Assembly (NCBI RefSeq): GCF_034928825.1
Contig: NZ_JAYFUL010000029.1
Coordinates: 1-64,000 of the forward strand
DNA: 64,000 nucleotides
From: Arcicella aquatica
GTDB lineage: Bacteria; Bacteroidota; Bacteroidia; Cytophagales; Spirosomataceae
Direction: 5' to 3'
This document shows positions 34,326 to 43,697 of this stretch, piece by piece. Made by a program: the position numbers and the translations under genes. Every line of letters starts with the position of its first letter. Positions within the stretch are counted from its first letter, which is position 1. Below the pieces are notes generated by a model. It had not been told where the DNA came from, ran no database searches, and saw only the letters and a program-made list of their open reading frames with translations.

Positions 34326-35487
34326 AATTAAAAAAATCCTTCATCTTTTCGAAGAAATTTTTGTCGCTTTTGCTTGGCTTTGGTTGGAAGTTTGGCGAAG
34401 TTCTGAACTTCTCTAGTTGTTCAGTTTCTTCACGGCTAAGGCTCTTAGGCGTCCAAATATTCACGTGGATTAGTTCGTCACCTACACCATAACCATTCAA
34501 CTCTTTGATACCTTTTCCTTTTAAACGAAGAATCTTACCTGCTTGTGTTCCCGCATCAATCGTTATACGTGCTTTACCGCCGATTGTTGGTACTTCTACC
34601 GAAGTTCCTAAAGCCGCATCAGCAAAATTAAGGTATAAGTCATAGATTACGTTAGTACCATCACGGTGTAATACTTCATCAGCTTCTTCTTCTATAACGA
34701 TTAGTAAATCACCAGCCACACCACCACGAGGAGGCACATTTCCTTTGCCCGTCATAGACAACTGCATGCCTTCGGCTACACCAGCAGGAATTTTGATTGG
34801 AATCACTTCTTCTTCTAATACTCTACCTTCACCAAAACACACCTCACAACGTGTTTTAATCATCTTACCTTCACCATTACAAGTAGGGCAAGTAGAAGTA
34901 GTCACCATTTGTCCAAGCATAGTCTGCTGAACACGACGCACTTGTCCAGAACCACCACAAGTCTGGCACGACTGTAGTTCAGTACCGTTCTTAGCACCGC
35001 TTCCGCTACAAGGCTTACAAGTAACATGGCGTTTTACTTTTATTTTCTTTTCAACACCGTTGGCTACTTCCTCTAGGTTCAATTTAAGTTTGATTCTTAA
35101 ATCAGACCCTTTTCTAGTTCTACGGCCTTGTTGCTGACCGCCCCCATTGAAGAATCCACCAAAAGGATTGTTATCGCCAAAAATATCACCAAACTGGCTG
35201 AAGATATCATCCATATTCATTCCTCCGCCATTGAAACCACCGCCACCTCCGCCAGCAGCTCCGCTCATTCCTGCATGACCGAAACGATCATACTGAGCTT
35301 TTTTCTGAGCGTTTGATAACACTTCATACGCTTCAGCGGCTTCCTTGAATTTATCTTCAGCGGCTTTATCCCCAGGATTTTTATCTGGGTGATATTTAAT
35401 AGCCATCTTACGATATGCCTTCTTTATTTCTTCTTCCGAAGCTGACTTAGAAAGTTCTAATACTTCGTAATAATCTCTTTTTGCCAT
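34324..35487 (-). CDS. dnaJ: Chaperone protein DnaJ
   Basis: A 387-residue type I Hsp40. J domain 1-70 with HPD in YHPDKNPGDK near 33, Gly/Phe-rich linker 75-115, four CxxCxGxG zinc repeats from about 155 to 225 (CKPCSGSGAKNG, CQTCGGSGQ, CPTCNGEG, CEVCFGEG) and a C-terminal substrate-binding part. It stimulates the ATPase of DnaK and delivers unfolded proteins. It follows grpE on the same strand, 81 bases apart, as in the usual grpE-dnaJ operon; dnaK is not in this window. Confidence 0.98.
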   Translation of the reverse strand: MAKRDYYEVLELSKSASEEEIKKAYRKMAIKYHPDKNPGDKAAEDKFKEAAEAYEVLSNAQKKAQYDRFGHAGMSGAAGGGGGGFNGGGMNMDDIFSQFGDIFGDNNPFGGFFNGGGQQQGRRTRKGSDLRIKLKLNLEEVANGVEKKIKVKRHVTCKPCSGSGAKNGTELQSCQTCGGSGQVRRVQQTMLGQMVTTSTCPTCNGEGKMIKTRCEVCFGEGRVLEEEVIPIKIPAGVAEGMQLSMTGKGNVPPRGGVAGDLLIVIEEEADEVLHRDGTNVIYDLYLNFADAALGTSVEVPTIGGKARITIDAGTQAGKILRLKGKGIKELNGYGVGDELIHVNIWTPKSLSREETEQLEKFRTSPNFQPKPSKSDKNFFEKMKDFFN

Positions 35488-35568
35488 CTTTTCTAATCAA
35501 TGAATTGAGTAATTAAGCAGGAAATCATCCAATATTTTATGGATTATAACATTACTCTGATAATATTT

Positions 35569-36111
35569 TTAGTTTGCTACAACAACTTTTGCAAAGCGAA
35601 TTACTTTTTCGTTCAAATAATATCCTTTTTCCACTACATCAAATACTTTCCCTTTGTCTTCTTCCGTTGGCGCTGGAAATTGTGTAATTGCTTCGTGCAC
35701 ATCTGGGTTAAATACTTGTCCTTTAGCATCCATTGGTTTTAAACCTTTCGTAGCCAAAGTATTGCTTAATTTATTGAATATCAATTGGATTCCTTCAGAA
35801 ATCTCGCCTTCTTGTGCGTTGGCAGTTGCTCTTTCAATATCATCAATCACTGGAATAATATCTACAATTACTTTCTCTGATGCCGACTGAATCATTTCCA
35901 ATTTCTCTTTCGCAGTACGTTTACGGAAATTATCAAAATCAGAATATAGGCGTAAATATTTATCTTTCAACTCCGCTATTTCTCCTTGAAGTTTTTCAGT
36001 TTCAGAAATTTCCACTGTTTCTTCAACAACTGCCTCTATATTTTCAGAAACATTGTCAGTTTCTTGGTTCAACGCTTGTTCTTCTGTCTGTAATTCTTCT
36101 TTATTTTCCAT
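35569..36111 (-). CDS. grpE: Nucleotide exchange factor GrpE
   Basis: A 180-residue protein starting at the ATG at 36111 (MENKEEL); an upstream in-frame ATG at 36171 would add 20 basic residues and cannot be ruled out. An acidic disordered tail and long coiled coil (LKDKYLRLYSDFDNFRKRTAKE) are followed by the beta-wing (FNPDVHEAITQFPAP, GKVFDVVEKGYYLNEKVIRFA). It releases ADP from DnaK. The upstream dyad CTGTCA-GAT-TGACAG may be a stress-response operator. Cotranscription with dnaJ is likely. Confidence 0.95.
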   Translation of the reverse strand: MENKEELQTEEQALNQETDNVSENIEAVVEETVEISETEKLQGEIAELKDKYLRLYSDFDNFRKRTAKEKLEMIQSASEKVIVDIIPVIDDIERATANAQEGEISEGIQLIFNKLSNTLATKGLKPMDAKGQVFNPDVHEAITQFPAPTEEDKGKVFDVVEKGYYLNEKVIRFAKVVVAN

Positions 36112-36181
36112 TTTTAATATACTTTTCGCTTTATTTTTATACTTCCTTAATACTGTCAAAAGTTTTGCCATTTGTTGGTTT

Positions 36182-36216
36182 CTGTCAGATTGACAGTTTT
36201 TGAATTAACAAAGTTA
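36182..36216 (-). promoter_or_regulatory. Inverted repeat and -7 box upstream of grpE-dnaJ
   Basis: A perfect CTGTCA-N3-TGACAG dyad (36182-36196) lies just downstream of TAACTTTG (36209-36216, minus strand), a match to the Bacteroidetes -7 box. The -33 element is not clear. The dyad would sit in the start of the transcript or over the start site, a natural place for a heat-shock operator; the regulator is unknown. Confidence 0.5.
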
Positions 36217-36229
36217 CAGTTTTTTACGC

Positions 36230-37132
36230 TTAAATTGATTGAATTGCCTTATTCTTCACGGCTAAACTTCGCCAGAGGTAAAAAACAGTATAGGCTTCCC
36301 ACCTTTCAAAGCCTTTGAAAAAGGTTTCTAAGTCTGCCCTTAAAGGTTTTTTAGGCAAACCTTTCAATGCATTCAAGGCATTATACAACCCTACATCTCC
36401 GTAAGTTACACATTCTAAACGCTTTAACGACTTCATCAAAGCATAATTTGCCGTCCACTCCCCTATTCCTCTGATAGCTACTAGTGCTTTGATAGCCTCT
36501 GCTGTTGAAAAGCCTTCCAACATGGTTTTTGAAAGTATTTTCTCTGAAAAAGTACGGGCAATCTCCATTAAATACTCTGCTTTTCGGGTCGAAAATTGCA
36601 TATTTCTAAGTTCTTCAACCGTCAGTTTAGCAATTATTTCGGGTTTGGGAAAAAGATAAAAGTCTTTGCCTTCATAGGTTTGTTTGTACCCGTAGGTTTC
36701 CGTCAATCTACGTTTTAGTTTATACGCAAAACTAAGGTTAATCTGTTGCCCAATAATCGACCAACACAAGGCTTCAAACAAATCAGGAATACCCAATAGT
36801 CGCAAGCCGTGATAGTCTGTAACCATATAAGCTAAGTCGTCGTCCTTGGCTAATAGCTGATAAAATGGCATTAAATCTCGTTCTAAATCAAACCATTCTG
36901 TCACAAAATGGCAGATTTCATCTTTGGCACATTCCCCTGTTAATACATCTATCTGCAAATGATTGTCGAGTGCTTTAATTTCAATTAAAGTTGGTTTTTC
37001 ATGAATAGAAAGCAGTTTCAAAACAGAATTTTCCCGAACTTCGTGCAAGCAATCATCATAGTTTCTATCTAAAAACCATAAGCATTCTTGAAAAGAAAAC
37101 TGTGGAGGAACAGGAAGGAAGATTTGATTCAT
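36230..37132 (-). CDS. alkA: DNA-3-methyladenine glycosylase II (AlkA-type)
   Basis: A 300-residue base-excision enzyme that removes alkylated purines. Start chosen at the ATG at 37132 (MNQIFLPVPPQF), because the longer frame to 37198 would reach the divergent ogt start and add a basic, unlike leader. The HhH-GPD region is GLRLLGIPDLFEALCWSIIG... and LVAIRGIGEWTANYALMKSL, with catalytic Asp in YGDVGL near 246. The N-terminal AlkA beta-domain is shortened. Divergent ogt 68 bases away makes an alkylation-repair locus. Confidence 0.9.
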   Translation of the reverse strand: MNQIFLPVPPQFSFQECLWFLDRNYDDCLHEVRENSVLKLLSIHEKPTLIEIKALDNHLQIDVLTGECAKDEICHFVTEWFDLERDLMPFYQLLAKDDDLAYMVTDYHGLRLLGIPDLFEALCWSIIGQQINLSFAYKLKRRLTETYGYKQTYEGKDFYLFPKPEIIAKLTVEELRNMQFSTRKAEYLMEIARTFSEKILSKTMLEGFSTAEAIKALVAIRGIGEWTANYALMKSLKRLECVTYGDVGLYNALNALKGLPKKPLRADLETFFKGFERWEAYTVFYLWRSLAVKNKAIQSI

Positions 37133-37200
37133 GTTTTTTATTGCAAAATACAGCATTGTTTCCTTCAAATAAAACCGAAACTTGCTAATCATTCGCAAAT

Positions 37201-37713
37201 ATGAGTACAGAAATTTTCACAAAATACATAGATTCCCCCCTCGGACAGCTTGAAGTGTCTGCTACAGAAAGCTATCTTACTTCTATTCTTTTTGTAGATA
37301 CTCAAAAAAAGCCAAGTCCACGCAAAGAAGCTACTTTGTATGTTCCAGCAATCATTGAAACGTATCAGCAACAAATACAGGAATATTTTGATGGCACTCG
37401 CAAGGATTTTGACATTCCCTTCCAACACGAAGGTACCGATTTTCAAAAATCTGTTTGGGAGAAATTAATCACAATTCCTTACGGCAAAACGATTTCGTAT
37501 TTAGAGCTTTCAAGAAGGATTGGTAACGAAAAAGCCATTCGTGCGGTTGGAACAACCAATGGGGCGAATAAATTTAATATTATCGTACCCTGTCATAGAG
37601 TAATTGGTGCAAATGGGTCTTTAGTAGGTTATGGCGGTGATTTATGGCGAAAAAAGTGGCTATTAGAACATGAAGCCAAACATACAGGAAATTATCAGAC
37701 TAGTATGTTTTGA
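37201..37713 (+). CDS. ogt: Methylated-DNA--protein-cysteine methyltransferase
   Basis: A 170-residue suicide enzyme that moves methyl groups from O6-methylguanine to its own Cys131 in IIVPCHRVIGANGSLVGYGG. The preceding helix-turn-helix RAVGTTNGANKFN and FQKSVWEKLITIPYGKTISY are typical. No Ada regulatory domain, so it is the constitutive Ogt type. Divergent from alkA, with which it shares a 68-base promoter region. The gene is followed by three tandem palindromic units. Confidence 0.95.
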   Translation: MSTEIFTKYIDSPLGQLEVSATESYLTSILFVDTQKKPSPRKEATLYVPAIIETYQQQIQEYFDGTRKDFDIPFQHEGTDFQKSVWEKLITIPYGKTISYLELSRRIGNEKAIRAVGTTNGANKFNIIVPCHRVIGANGSLVGYGGDLWRKKWLLEHEAKHTGNYQTSMF

Positions 37714-37730
37714 TTTTTTGTGAGATATTT

Positions 37731-38027
37731 TTTACCCGCTGATTAACAGAGATTATTTCATTTAAAATCTCCATCATCTGCGATTTTAAAATCAGCGTTA
37801 ATCTGCGGGAAATATTTACCCGCTGATTTAAGGAGATTTATACGCTGATTTACGCTGATTATTCTTGTTAAAAATCTCCATCATCAGCGCTTTTAAAATC
37901 AGCGTTAATCTGCGGGAAATATTTACCCGCTGATTTACACAGATTGATACGCTGATTTTCGCTGATTATTTTACTAAAAAAATCTCCATCATCAGCGATT
38001 TAAAATCAGCGAAAATCTGCGGGAAAA
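37731..38027. repeat. Three tandem palindromic units, 84-107 bp each
   Basis: Units start at 37731, 37815 and 37922 with TTTACCCGCTGATT and end with ATCTGCGGGAAA. Each has inner copies of ATCTCCATCATC and ATCAGCG and its own fold-back. They fill the gap between the convergent ogt and methyltransferase genes. Not a CRISPR: the units abut and have no unique spacers. Confidence 0.85.
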
Positions 38028-38032
38028 GTTTA

Positions 38033-39253
38033 CTATCTACTACAAACAATAACAATCTTCTGATTTTGGGCATCGGTGGTTGCAAAAAGATAATCATCCC
38101 CTCCTTCATTCAGTTTCAATTTTTCTCTGATTTGTTTTACAGTCAAAGGGAAATTCCTGATGGTGATATTTGCTTTATTTGCTGTGATATGTTTTGCAAT
38201 TTCCTTTTTATCTAATTTACAAACAGCCTTTATTTGAAAAGTCCTGCCTTGAAAATCATTAACTAATTTCTCAGAAGTATAAAGATGACTATGCGGAGCT
38301 ATTTTCTGCAAGCCAAATTGTTGAGCAACCATTCTAAAAGCACCTGATTTTAAAATAGCCGCATTAGGTTCATACAAAAATTGTTGTGGACTACTAAGAC
38401 CAATAATAGCCATTTTTTCCTCCGACTTCTGGAAGGTAAAAACGTGTTTCGTTGTTCCCTTTGCTTCGGAAACATCACCTTGTTTCAGAAAATTAATAGC
38501 GGTGATATTGGCTTCTGCATGGTAGTCTTTTTGCAGCTGAAATAGAATTTCTTTTACCTCATTTTCCACAGCAATGATATATACGTTCGATACATTTTTT
38601 AATTCCAATATGGCTAAATCAATATCCAACATCGGTGATACTTTTAGCAGTACATTATCAGTCCTTTCGAAAATCAGATTTTTTATTTCCAATATATTAG
38701 GCTCACAGTCTTGTAGTTTTACCACTTTATTCCCCGTATCGTCTCGCCTATGTGGGTCGAGGTAAATCCATGAAAACTTTGTTTCGTTCGCTTTCAACCA
38801 AGTTTCAGAATTTCCTTCAACAAATTGTATGTTTTCAATATTTAATACTTGATAATTATGCTGAGTCACTTTCAATAACTCACTATTCTGTTCAGCATAA
38901 AAAGCGTTGTTGAAGCCTTTACTCATATAGGCAAGGTCTATTCCCATACCCCCTGTTAAATCTAGCAGGTTTTCGCCTTTTACCAGACTTGCTTTAAATT
39001 TAGCTGTAATTTCAGAAGAAGATTGTTCCAACGACAGCATTTTGGGGAAGAAAACATCAAGGTTTTCAGTCCATTCTGGCAGTTTGTTTTTAGCTTTTTG
39101 TCTAGTCTGAATTTGTGCTACTAGATAAGGAATATTGAGGGTAGGAAAACGCTTTGCTTGTAAAAGTAACTGAGTTACATCATCGTGAAGATGTGTTTGT
39201 ACAAAGTGTTTTTCTGATTCCGAGAGTATATATGTTGAAGACGATTCGATAAT
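38033..39253 (-). CDS. SAM-dependent methyltransferase with THUMP-like C-terminus, non-canonical start
   Basis: The class I methyltransferase core (LLDLTGGMGIDLAYMSKGFN; IYLDPHRRDD; LLKVSPMLDI) and a C-terminal THUMP-like domain are clear. The first ATG (39040) falls at KMLSLEQSSSE, but the frame stays open upstream to 39274 and encodes a protein-like extension (EKHFVQTHLHDDVTQLLLQ, PYLVAQIQTRQKAKNKLPEW, NLDVFFPK) expected of this family. No ATG, GTG or TTG lies there; ATT at 39253 (406 residues) or ATA at 39229 are the candidates. Function is probably RNA or protein methylation, substrate unknown. Start position is uncertain; the extension itself is well supported. Confidence 0.75.
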   Translation of the reverse strand: MIESSSTYILSESEKHFVQTHLHDDVTQLLLQAKRFPTLNIPYLVAQIQTRQKAKNKLPEWTENLDVFFPKMLSLEQSSSEITAKFKASLVKGENLLDLTGGMGIDLAYMSKGFNNAFYAEQNSELLKVTQHNYQVLNIENIQFVEGNSETWLKANETKFSWIYLDPHRRDDTGNKVVKLQDCEPNILEIKNLIFERTDNVLLKVSPMLDIDLAILELKNVSNVYIIAVENEVKEILFQLQKDYHAEANITAINFLKQGDVSEAKGTTKHVFTFQKSEEKMAIIGLSSPQQFLYEPNAAILKSGAFRMVAQQFGLQKIAPHSHLYTSEKLVNDFQGRTFQIKAVCKLDKKEIAKHITANKANITIRNFPLTVKQIREKLKLNEGGDDYLFATTDAQNQKIVIVCSR

Positions 39254-39461
39254 TTTAGCTTTTAAGCTACAAAATTACATGGTTGAGATGATATTTCTGA
39301 GAGAATAGGTGTTTTTCAGGGCAACATACTTATTTGCTGTAGGCAGTACTTATCAATTTTATTAAAAATTACTGACTACAGCGTTTTGTGTAAGTTGTGA
39401 GTGATGAGTAGTCTCTATTTATAAAATACTCCGCACTAGTAATTCAACACTCATACTTTTA

Positions 39462-40688
39462 CTATTCTTTCTTAACCACTTTGTTCTTTTTCTTAAATGG
39501 TTTTTTCTTAAATCCACTCGCATTTACTCTTTTATTGGGCTGATAAACTGGCGCCTCGCCCATTCCTTCTGGCAATGGTGTTTTAGGAATTTCTCTTCCT
39601 ATCAAGGCTTCTATCGCCGCAAATTTCTTCTGGTCTTTATCATTGATAAAAGTAATGGCTATACCAGTAGTTGCCGCACGAGCCGTCCTCCCGATTCTGT
39701 GGATATAATCTTCAGGGTCGTTTGGTGTATTAAAATTAACCACTAAACTGATGCCCTCTACATCTATTCCCCTTGAAAGAATATCTGTTCCAATCAAAAT
39801 GGGCAAAGATTTACTTTTGAACTCTCTCAGAATCTCTTCTCTTTCCTTCTGATCTAAATCAGAGTGAAACGCCTTGGCTTTCAGTCCAGTTTGTCTTAGT
39901 TCTTTGTCTAACTGTTTTACGTTTTCTTTCGTTGAAGCAAAAATAATAACACTACTGTATTTGCCTTCTTCCAAAAGATGTGTCAACAATTTTATTTTCT
40001 GTGTATCATACACCAAATACGCTTGTTGCGAAATGCCCTCTGATGGTTTAGAAATAGAAATATTTACCTGCTCTGGATTATTCAGAATGGTGTTAGCCAG
40101 CAACCTAATTTTAGGAGGCATCGTCGCCGAAAAAAGAATCGTTTGTCGGTCAGCAGGGAGATACTTGATGATTTTGATAATATCATCATAAAAACCCATA
40201 TCCAACATCCTATCGGCTTCGTCCAGAATCAAATGTTTTAAATGAGAGAAGTTTATCTTTCCCATTTGTAACAAAGCGATTAGCCTTCCTGGGGTAGCTA
40301 TAATGATTTCCGCACCATCTTCCAGTGCTTTTCTTTGCTGATTCCAAGCAGCGCCATCACCTCCGCCATATATCGAAATCGAGCTGATACCCGTAAAATA
40401 ACCCAAGCCTTCAACTTGTTGGTCTATTTGCGTGGCAAGCTCGCGAGTAGGCGAGATAATCAGCGTATTGAGGTGCCTTTGTTTATCAGGCGTATTGATA
40501 ATCTTATGCAAAGTTGGCAACAAAAAAGCAGCAGTCTTGCCTGTTCCAGTCTGAGCACAGGCAATTAAATCTTTATTTTGAAGAATCAGCGGAATAGCTT
40601 GTTCTTGTATTGCAGTTGGTTTGGTATAACCCATCGACTCTAGGCCGTCTAAAAGCTTTGAATCAAAGTTGAAATCTTGAAATGTCAA
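39462..40688 (-). CDS. DEAD-box RNA helicase (RhlE-like)
   Basis: A 408-residue ATP-dependent RNA helicase. Motifs: Q GYTKPTAIQEQAIP, I AQTGTGKTAAF, Ia PTRELA, II DEADRMLDMGF, III SATMP, V DILSRGIDV and VI HRIGRTAR. The C-terminal tail is short and very basic (KKPFKKKNKVVKKE). The start appears to be TTG at 40688, giving MTFQDFNF, the family's usual opening; no ATG is near. It remodels ribosomal or messenger RNA, possibly in the cold. Monocistronic. Confidence 0.95.
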   Translation of the reverse strand: MTFQDFNFDSKLLDGLESMGYTKPTAIQEQAIPLILQNKDLIACAQTGTGKTAAFLLPTLHKIINTPDKQRHLNTLIISPTRELATQIDQQVEGLGYFTGISSISIYGGGDGAAWNQQRKALEDGAEIIIATPGRLIALLQMGKINFSHLKHLILDEADRMLDMGFYDDIIKIIKYLPADRQTILFSATMPPKIRLLANTILNNPEQVNISISKPSEGISQQAYLVYDTQKIKLLTHLLEEGKYSSVIIFASTKENVKQLDKELRQTGLKAKAFHSDLDQKEREEILREFKSKSLPILIGTDILSRGIDVEGISLVVNFNTPNDPEDYIHRIGRTARAATTGIAITFINDKDQKKFAAIEALIGREIPKTPLPEGMGEAPVYQPNKRVNASGFKKKPFKKKNKVVKKE

Positions 40689-40861
40689 TTTATATTAGTT
40701 TAAATTTTGCTCGTCTAACAAGGATTATATTGAACTTGTTGGCGCTAAAGTAAAGTATTTTAGCATACAGAACGAACAAACGTTGATGTTCAATTTTGAA
40801 AAGATAGCTAAAATTTACGACAAATACAAATTGACAATCCAAAGGATTTCTATCAATAAAT

Positions 40862-42325
40862 TTAAAGCAAGTCTGGAAGTCCAGCCGTATAAGCTAAATT
40901 TGCCAGTGCTTTCTCGTATTTACTCTTCAACGATTCTACTTTTATGCGCATATCAATCAGTTTGCTTTCGCGACTGTTAATCAAGAATAAAGTACTTTCA
41001 CCTATTTCAAATTTCCGTTGTTCGGCTTTGGTTAATAGTTCTTGGTTCTTGGCCGCATCTTGCTGAATACGTAGCTGACGTTCGTAGTTTTTCACTTCGT
41101 TATAAGCTGCATACACATCATTCATGATTTCACGGCGTGCCAGATTCAATTCAAAACCTGTACTCAATTGCTTGATTCTGATTTGCTGTAGCTTCCCTCT
41201 TTCTTTTCTTAGGAACAGAGGCATTACAAACTCAAAGCCCAACTTATGGTTATTGGTCGAAAAGGAATTTTCGTAAGAATAAGCAGGATTTGAGCTAAAG
41301 CTATCTGCAATAAAATTGAAATTAGCATTCAGCGTAGGCTTCAGCATTTCCCTTCTAAACTTTTCTTCAATCCCTAATTGTTGGATTTTCAAATCGTATT
41401 TTTGAATTTCCGGGTGTCTTGATTTCGCCTGACTAATCAAACCTTGAAGGGTAGTTTCATCTACTTTTATCACTGCCGACGCTGGCGGAAATGCATTCTC
41501 GGGCAATTCAAGCGGATTTTCTTTATCATCCCACAGATAGTTTGACAACGCCAACCTAGTGTTCTGTAAATCTACCTGCGCTTGCTCTAAAGCTACTTCA
41601 CGGTCTTGCAAGGTAATCTTAGCTTCCACAGAATCTATCGTGGCTTGTTCGCCTACTCGCGAACGTTCGCGAGTAGCGATAAATCTTTGGTTTGCCAAAT
41701 CGTAGCCTTCTCGCACAAATTGTAATTGCTGATGGCTGAACCACCATTCCCAATAGCTTTTGGCAGCATACAAGATGGTTTTGTTAATCAGCTTTTGACG
41801 TTCCGCATCTGCAATGTTCTTGGCTAAATTAGCTTGCTTCAACGTATTTCTTCGGGCATCAATCACCAAGCCTTGACCAATCGGCACGCTTAAACCCGCT
41901 ACAATAAGTCGGGAAGACTCTTCTGCCAACAGTTTCTTACCGCTGCTTTGCTCGTAACCTACTTTGAAATCTACGCCTGTCCAAGTAGGAATTTTTAGGG
42001 CGTTGTGCCAACGGTTATAATAATCATCCCCTTTAAAAGCCTTTCTGTCAAAATCCGATGATAGCTTCGGGTCGAAAGCCCCTCTGGCTTGCATAATTTC
42101 GGCATCAGCATCAGCCAAGTACAAATTGGCTTGTTTTACAGTTGGATGATTCTTTAAAACCAAACTTTTAAAATCTTCATAACTAAAGGTTGCTTGTGCC
42201 TTAGCATTGCTTATGGCACTCATTAATAGAATAAAGACGTATATGGTATAAAATCGTGGTGTTGAAAAACCTTTCCTATTAAAAGCATTAGATTGATGAA
42301 CACCACTCATTATTGTTTGTTTCAT
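40862..42325 (-). CDS. TolC-family outer-membrane efflux protein
   Basis: A 487-residue protein with signal peptide (FILLMSAISNAKAQA, about 30-45) and two long coiled-coil/beta repeats of the outer membrane efflux family (about 50-260, 265-485). It forms the exit duct of a tripartite exporter. It is the last gene of a three-gene operon: its ATG is one base after the stop of the HlyD-like gene. Confidence 0.93.
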   Translation of the reverse strand: MKQTIMSGVHQSNAFNRKGFSTPRFYTIYVFILLMSAISNAKAQATFSYEDFKSLVLKNHPTVKQANLYLADADAEIMQARGAFDPKLSSDFDRKAFKGDDYYNRWHNALKIPTWTGVDFKVGYEQSSGKKLLAEESSRLIVAGLSVPIGQGLVIDARRNTLKQANLAKNIADAERQKLINKTILYAAKSYWEWWFSHQQLQFVREGYDLANQRFIATRERSRVGEQATIDSVEAKITLQDREVALEQAQVDLQNTRLALSNYLWDDKENPLELPENAFPPASAVIKVDETTLQGLISQAKSRHPEIQKYDLKIQQLGIEEKFRREMLKPTLNANFNFIADSFSSNPAYSYENSFSTNNHKLGFEFVMPLFLRKERGKLQQIRIKQLSTGFELNLARREIMNDVYAAYNEVKNYERQLRIQQDAAKNQELLTKAEQRKFEIGESTLFLINSRESKLIDMRIKVESLKSKYEKALANLAYTAGLPDLL

Positions 42326-42326
42326 T

Positions 42327-43694
42327 TTACTTTGCTTTTTTATGATTTAAAGCTCCTTCAGGCTCTTGTTTTAATGTTGGTGGGAAAGCATTCAACTGAC
42401 GCCAGATTTCATACCAAACTGGTACGTCGTCGAGCATTACCCAACCTGCTACACCCGAACCCATTCTTAATTGCTTTGGCCATTTTTGCTCTCCTTTAGC
42501 AATTTTAGGGACAATTAGCAATCGGTATTCGCCTTTTGTATTATCTATTCTATCAATTACTTTGACAATCCCGCCAAACGTACCTACCGTAGCCGATGGC
42601 CAACCTGAGAATACCAATGATGGCCAACCTTCAAATTGTAAACGAACTTCACGCCCTTCGGTAATCAGTGGCACATCCATTGCTTTGACATACAATTCTA
42701 CAGCCATTGCTGGATTGAAAGGTTGAAGAGTACAGATAGATTCGCCTTCTTTAATGTTTTCGCCGATACCTGCTTTTAAGGCACGCACTACGTAGCCTTC
42801 TTGGGGTGCTTTGATATAATATTGATTTCTACGAATATCCACATTGGTAATTTTATTACTCAATTGTGAAATTTCATACTGACCAGCTGCCAAAGATGAA
42901 TATGCAGAACTTCTATCAGACTCAGCTTTGGCTATTTTTTCAGCGTATTCAGCACCAATAGAATTGAGTTCTATTTGGGCATTGGTTAATTCTTGGCGAG
43001 AAATCGCTAATTTATTTTGCGTAGAAACCAACTTAGTTCTTGTTTCCTGCAATTTTAATTTACGCGATTCTAGTTCGCTTAGCGAAACCAACCCACCATT
43101 TTTGTACTGGTCTTCGCCCCTATCATACCTTGTTTGTGCAATATTAAATTGTACTTGTTCGGCTATTACATCCGTGCTATCAGAAGTTACTTTCAGAAAG
43201 CCCTGCTTTACTTTGTTTCTGGCTTTTTGTAAACTAAATTTCTGGTTTTGCTCTAGCGCTACAATCTGTTGCGACAAGGCGTCAATTTTAGCTTGGTAAC
43301 TTGCAAGTCCAGCTTTTTTGGCGGTTAATTGTTCTTGCAAACGTGAAGGTAGCTTTGGGTCGAAATAATCATCCTTCGTTTCTGAAATTACCAATAAGGT
43401 ATCTCCCCTTTCTACTAAATCGCCTTCTTTTACTAGCCATTCTTCTATTCTTCCTGATATTATATTTTGTACATTCTGTGGTCTATCTTTAGGCGTAAAA
43501 GCCGAAATATCACCTTTGCCCGTAACGTTCTGTTGCCAAGGCAAAAATAATATCAACAATAAAATCACTACGATAGCCATCAGCCAACGTTTCAGAATTA
43601 CTGCCGAACGTGGTGTATGCAAGGTATTTAGCGAGTGCAATTCAAATTGCTCGTTTACCTGCTTACTGATACTTTGTTTTGATAAATTTAACAT
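42327..43694 (-). CDS. HlyD-family periplasmic adaptor protein
   Basis: A 455-residue membrane-fusion protein. One N-terminal helix (LMAIVVILLLILFLPW, about 36-52), then a biotinyl-lipoyl half (ISGRIEEWLVKEGDLVERGD), a long coiled coil (about 130-290), the returning half (IKAPQEGYVVRALKAGIGEN) and a beta-barrel. It links the inner-membrane ABC protein to TolC. Three bases after the ABC gene stop. Confidence 0.93.
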   Translation of the reverse strand: MLNLSKQSISKQVNEQFELHSLNTLHTPRSAVILKRWLMAIVVILLLILFLPWQQNVTGKGDISAFTPKDRPQNVQNIISGRIEEWLVKEGDLVERGDTLLVISETKDDYFDPKLPSRLQEQLTAKKAGLASYQAKIDALSQQIVALEQNQKFSLQKARNKVKQGFLKVTSDSTDVIAEQVQFNIAQTRYDRGEDQYKNGGLVSLSELESRKLKLQETRTKLVSTQNKLAISRQELTNAQIELNSIGAEYAEKIAKAESDRSSAYSSLAAGQYEISQLSNKITNVDIRRNQYYIKAPQEGYVVRALKAGIGENIKEGESICTLQPFNPAMAVELYVKAMDVPLITEGREVRLQFEGWPSLVFSGWPSATVGTFGGIVKVIDRIDNTKGEYRLLIVPKIAKGEQKWPKQLRMGSGVAGWVMLDDVPVWYEIWRQLNAFPPTLKQEPEGALNHKKAK

Positions 43695-43697
43695 ATC

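Noticed and set aside
37731..38027. Possible CRISPR array
   Set aside because: Only three units, 84-107 bases long and palindromic, adjoining each other without unique spacers and without cas genes.
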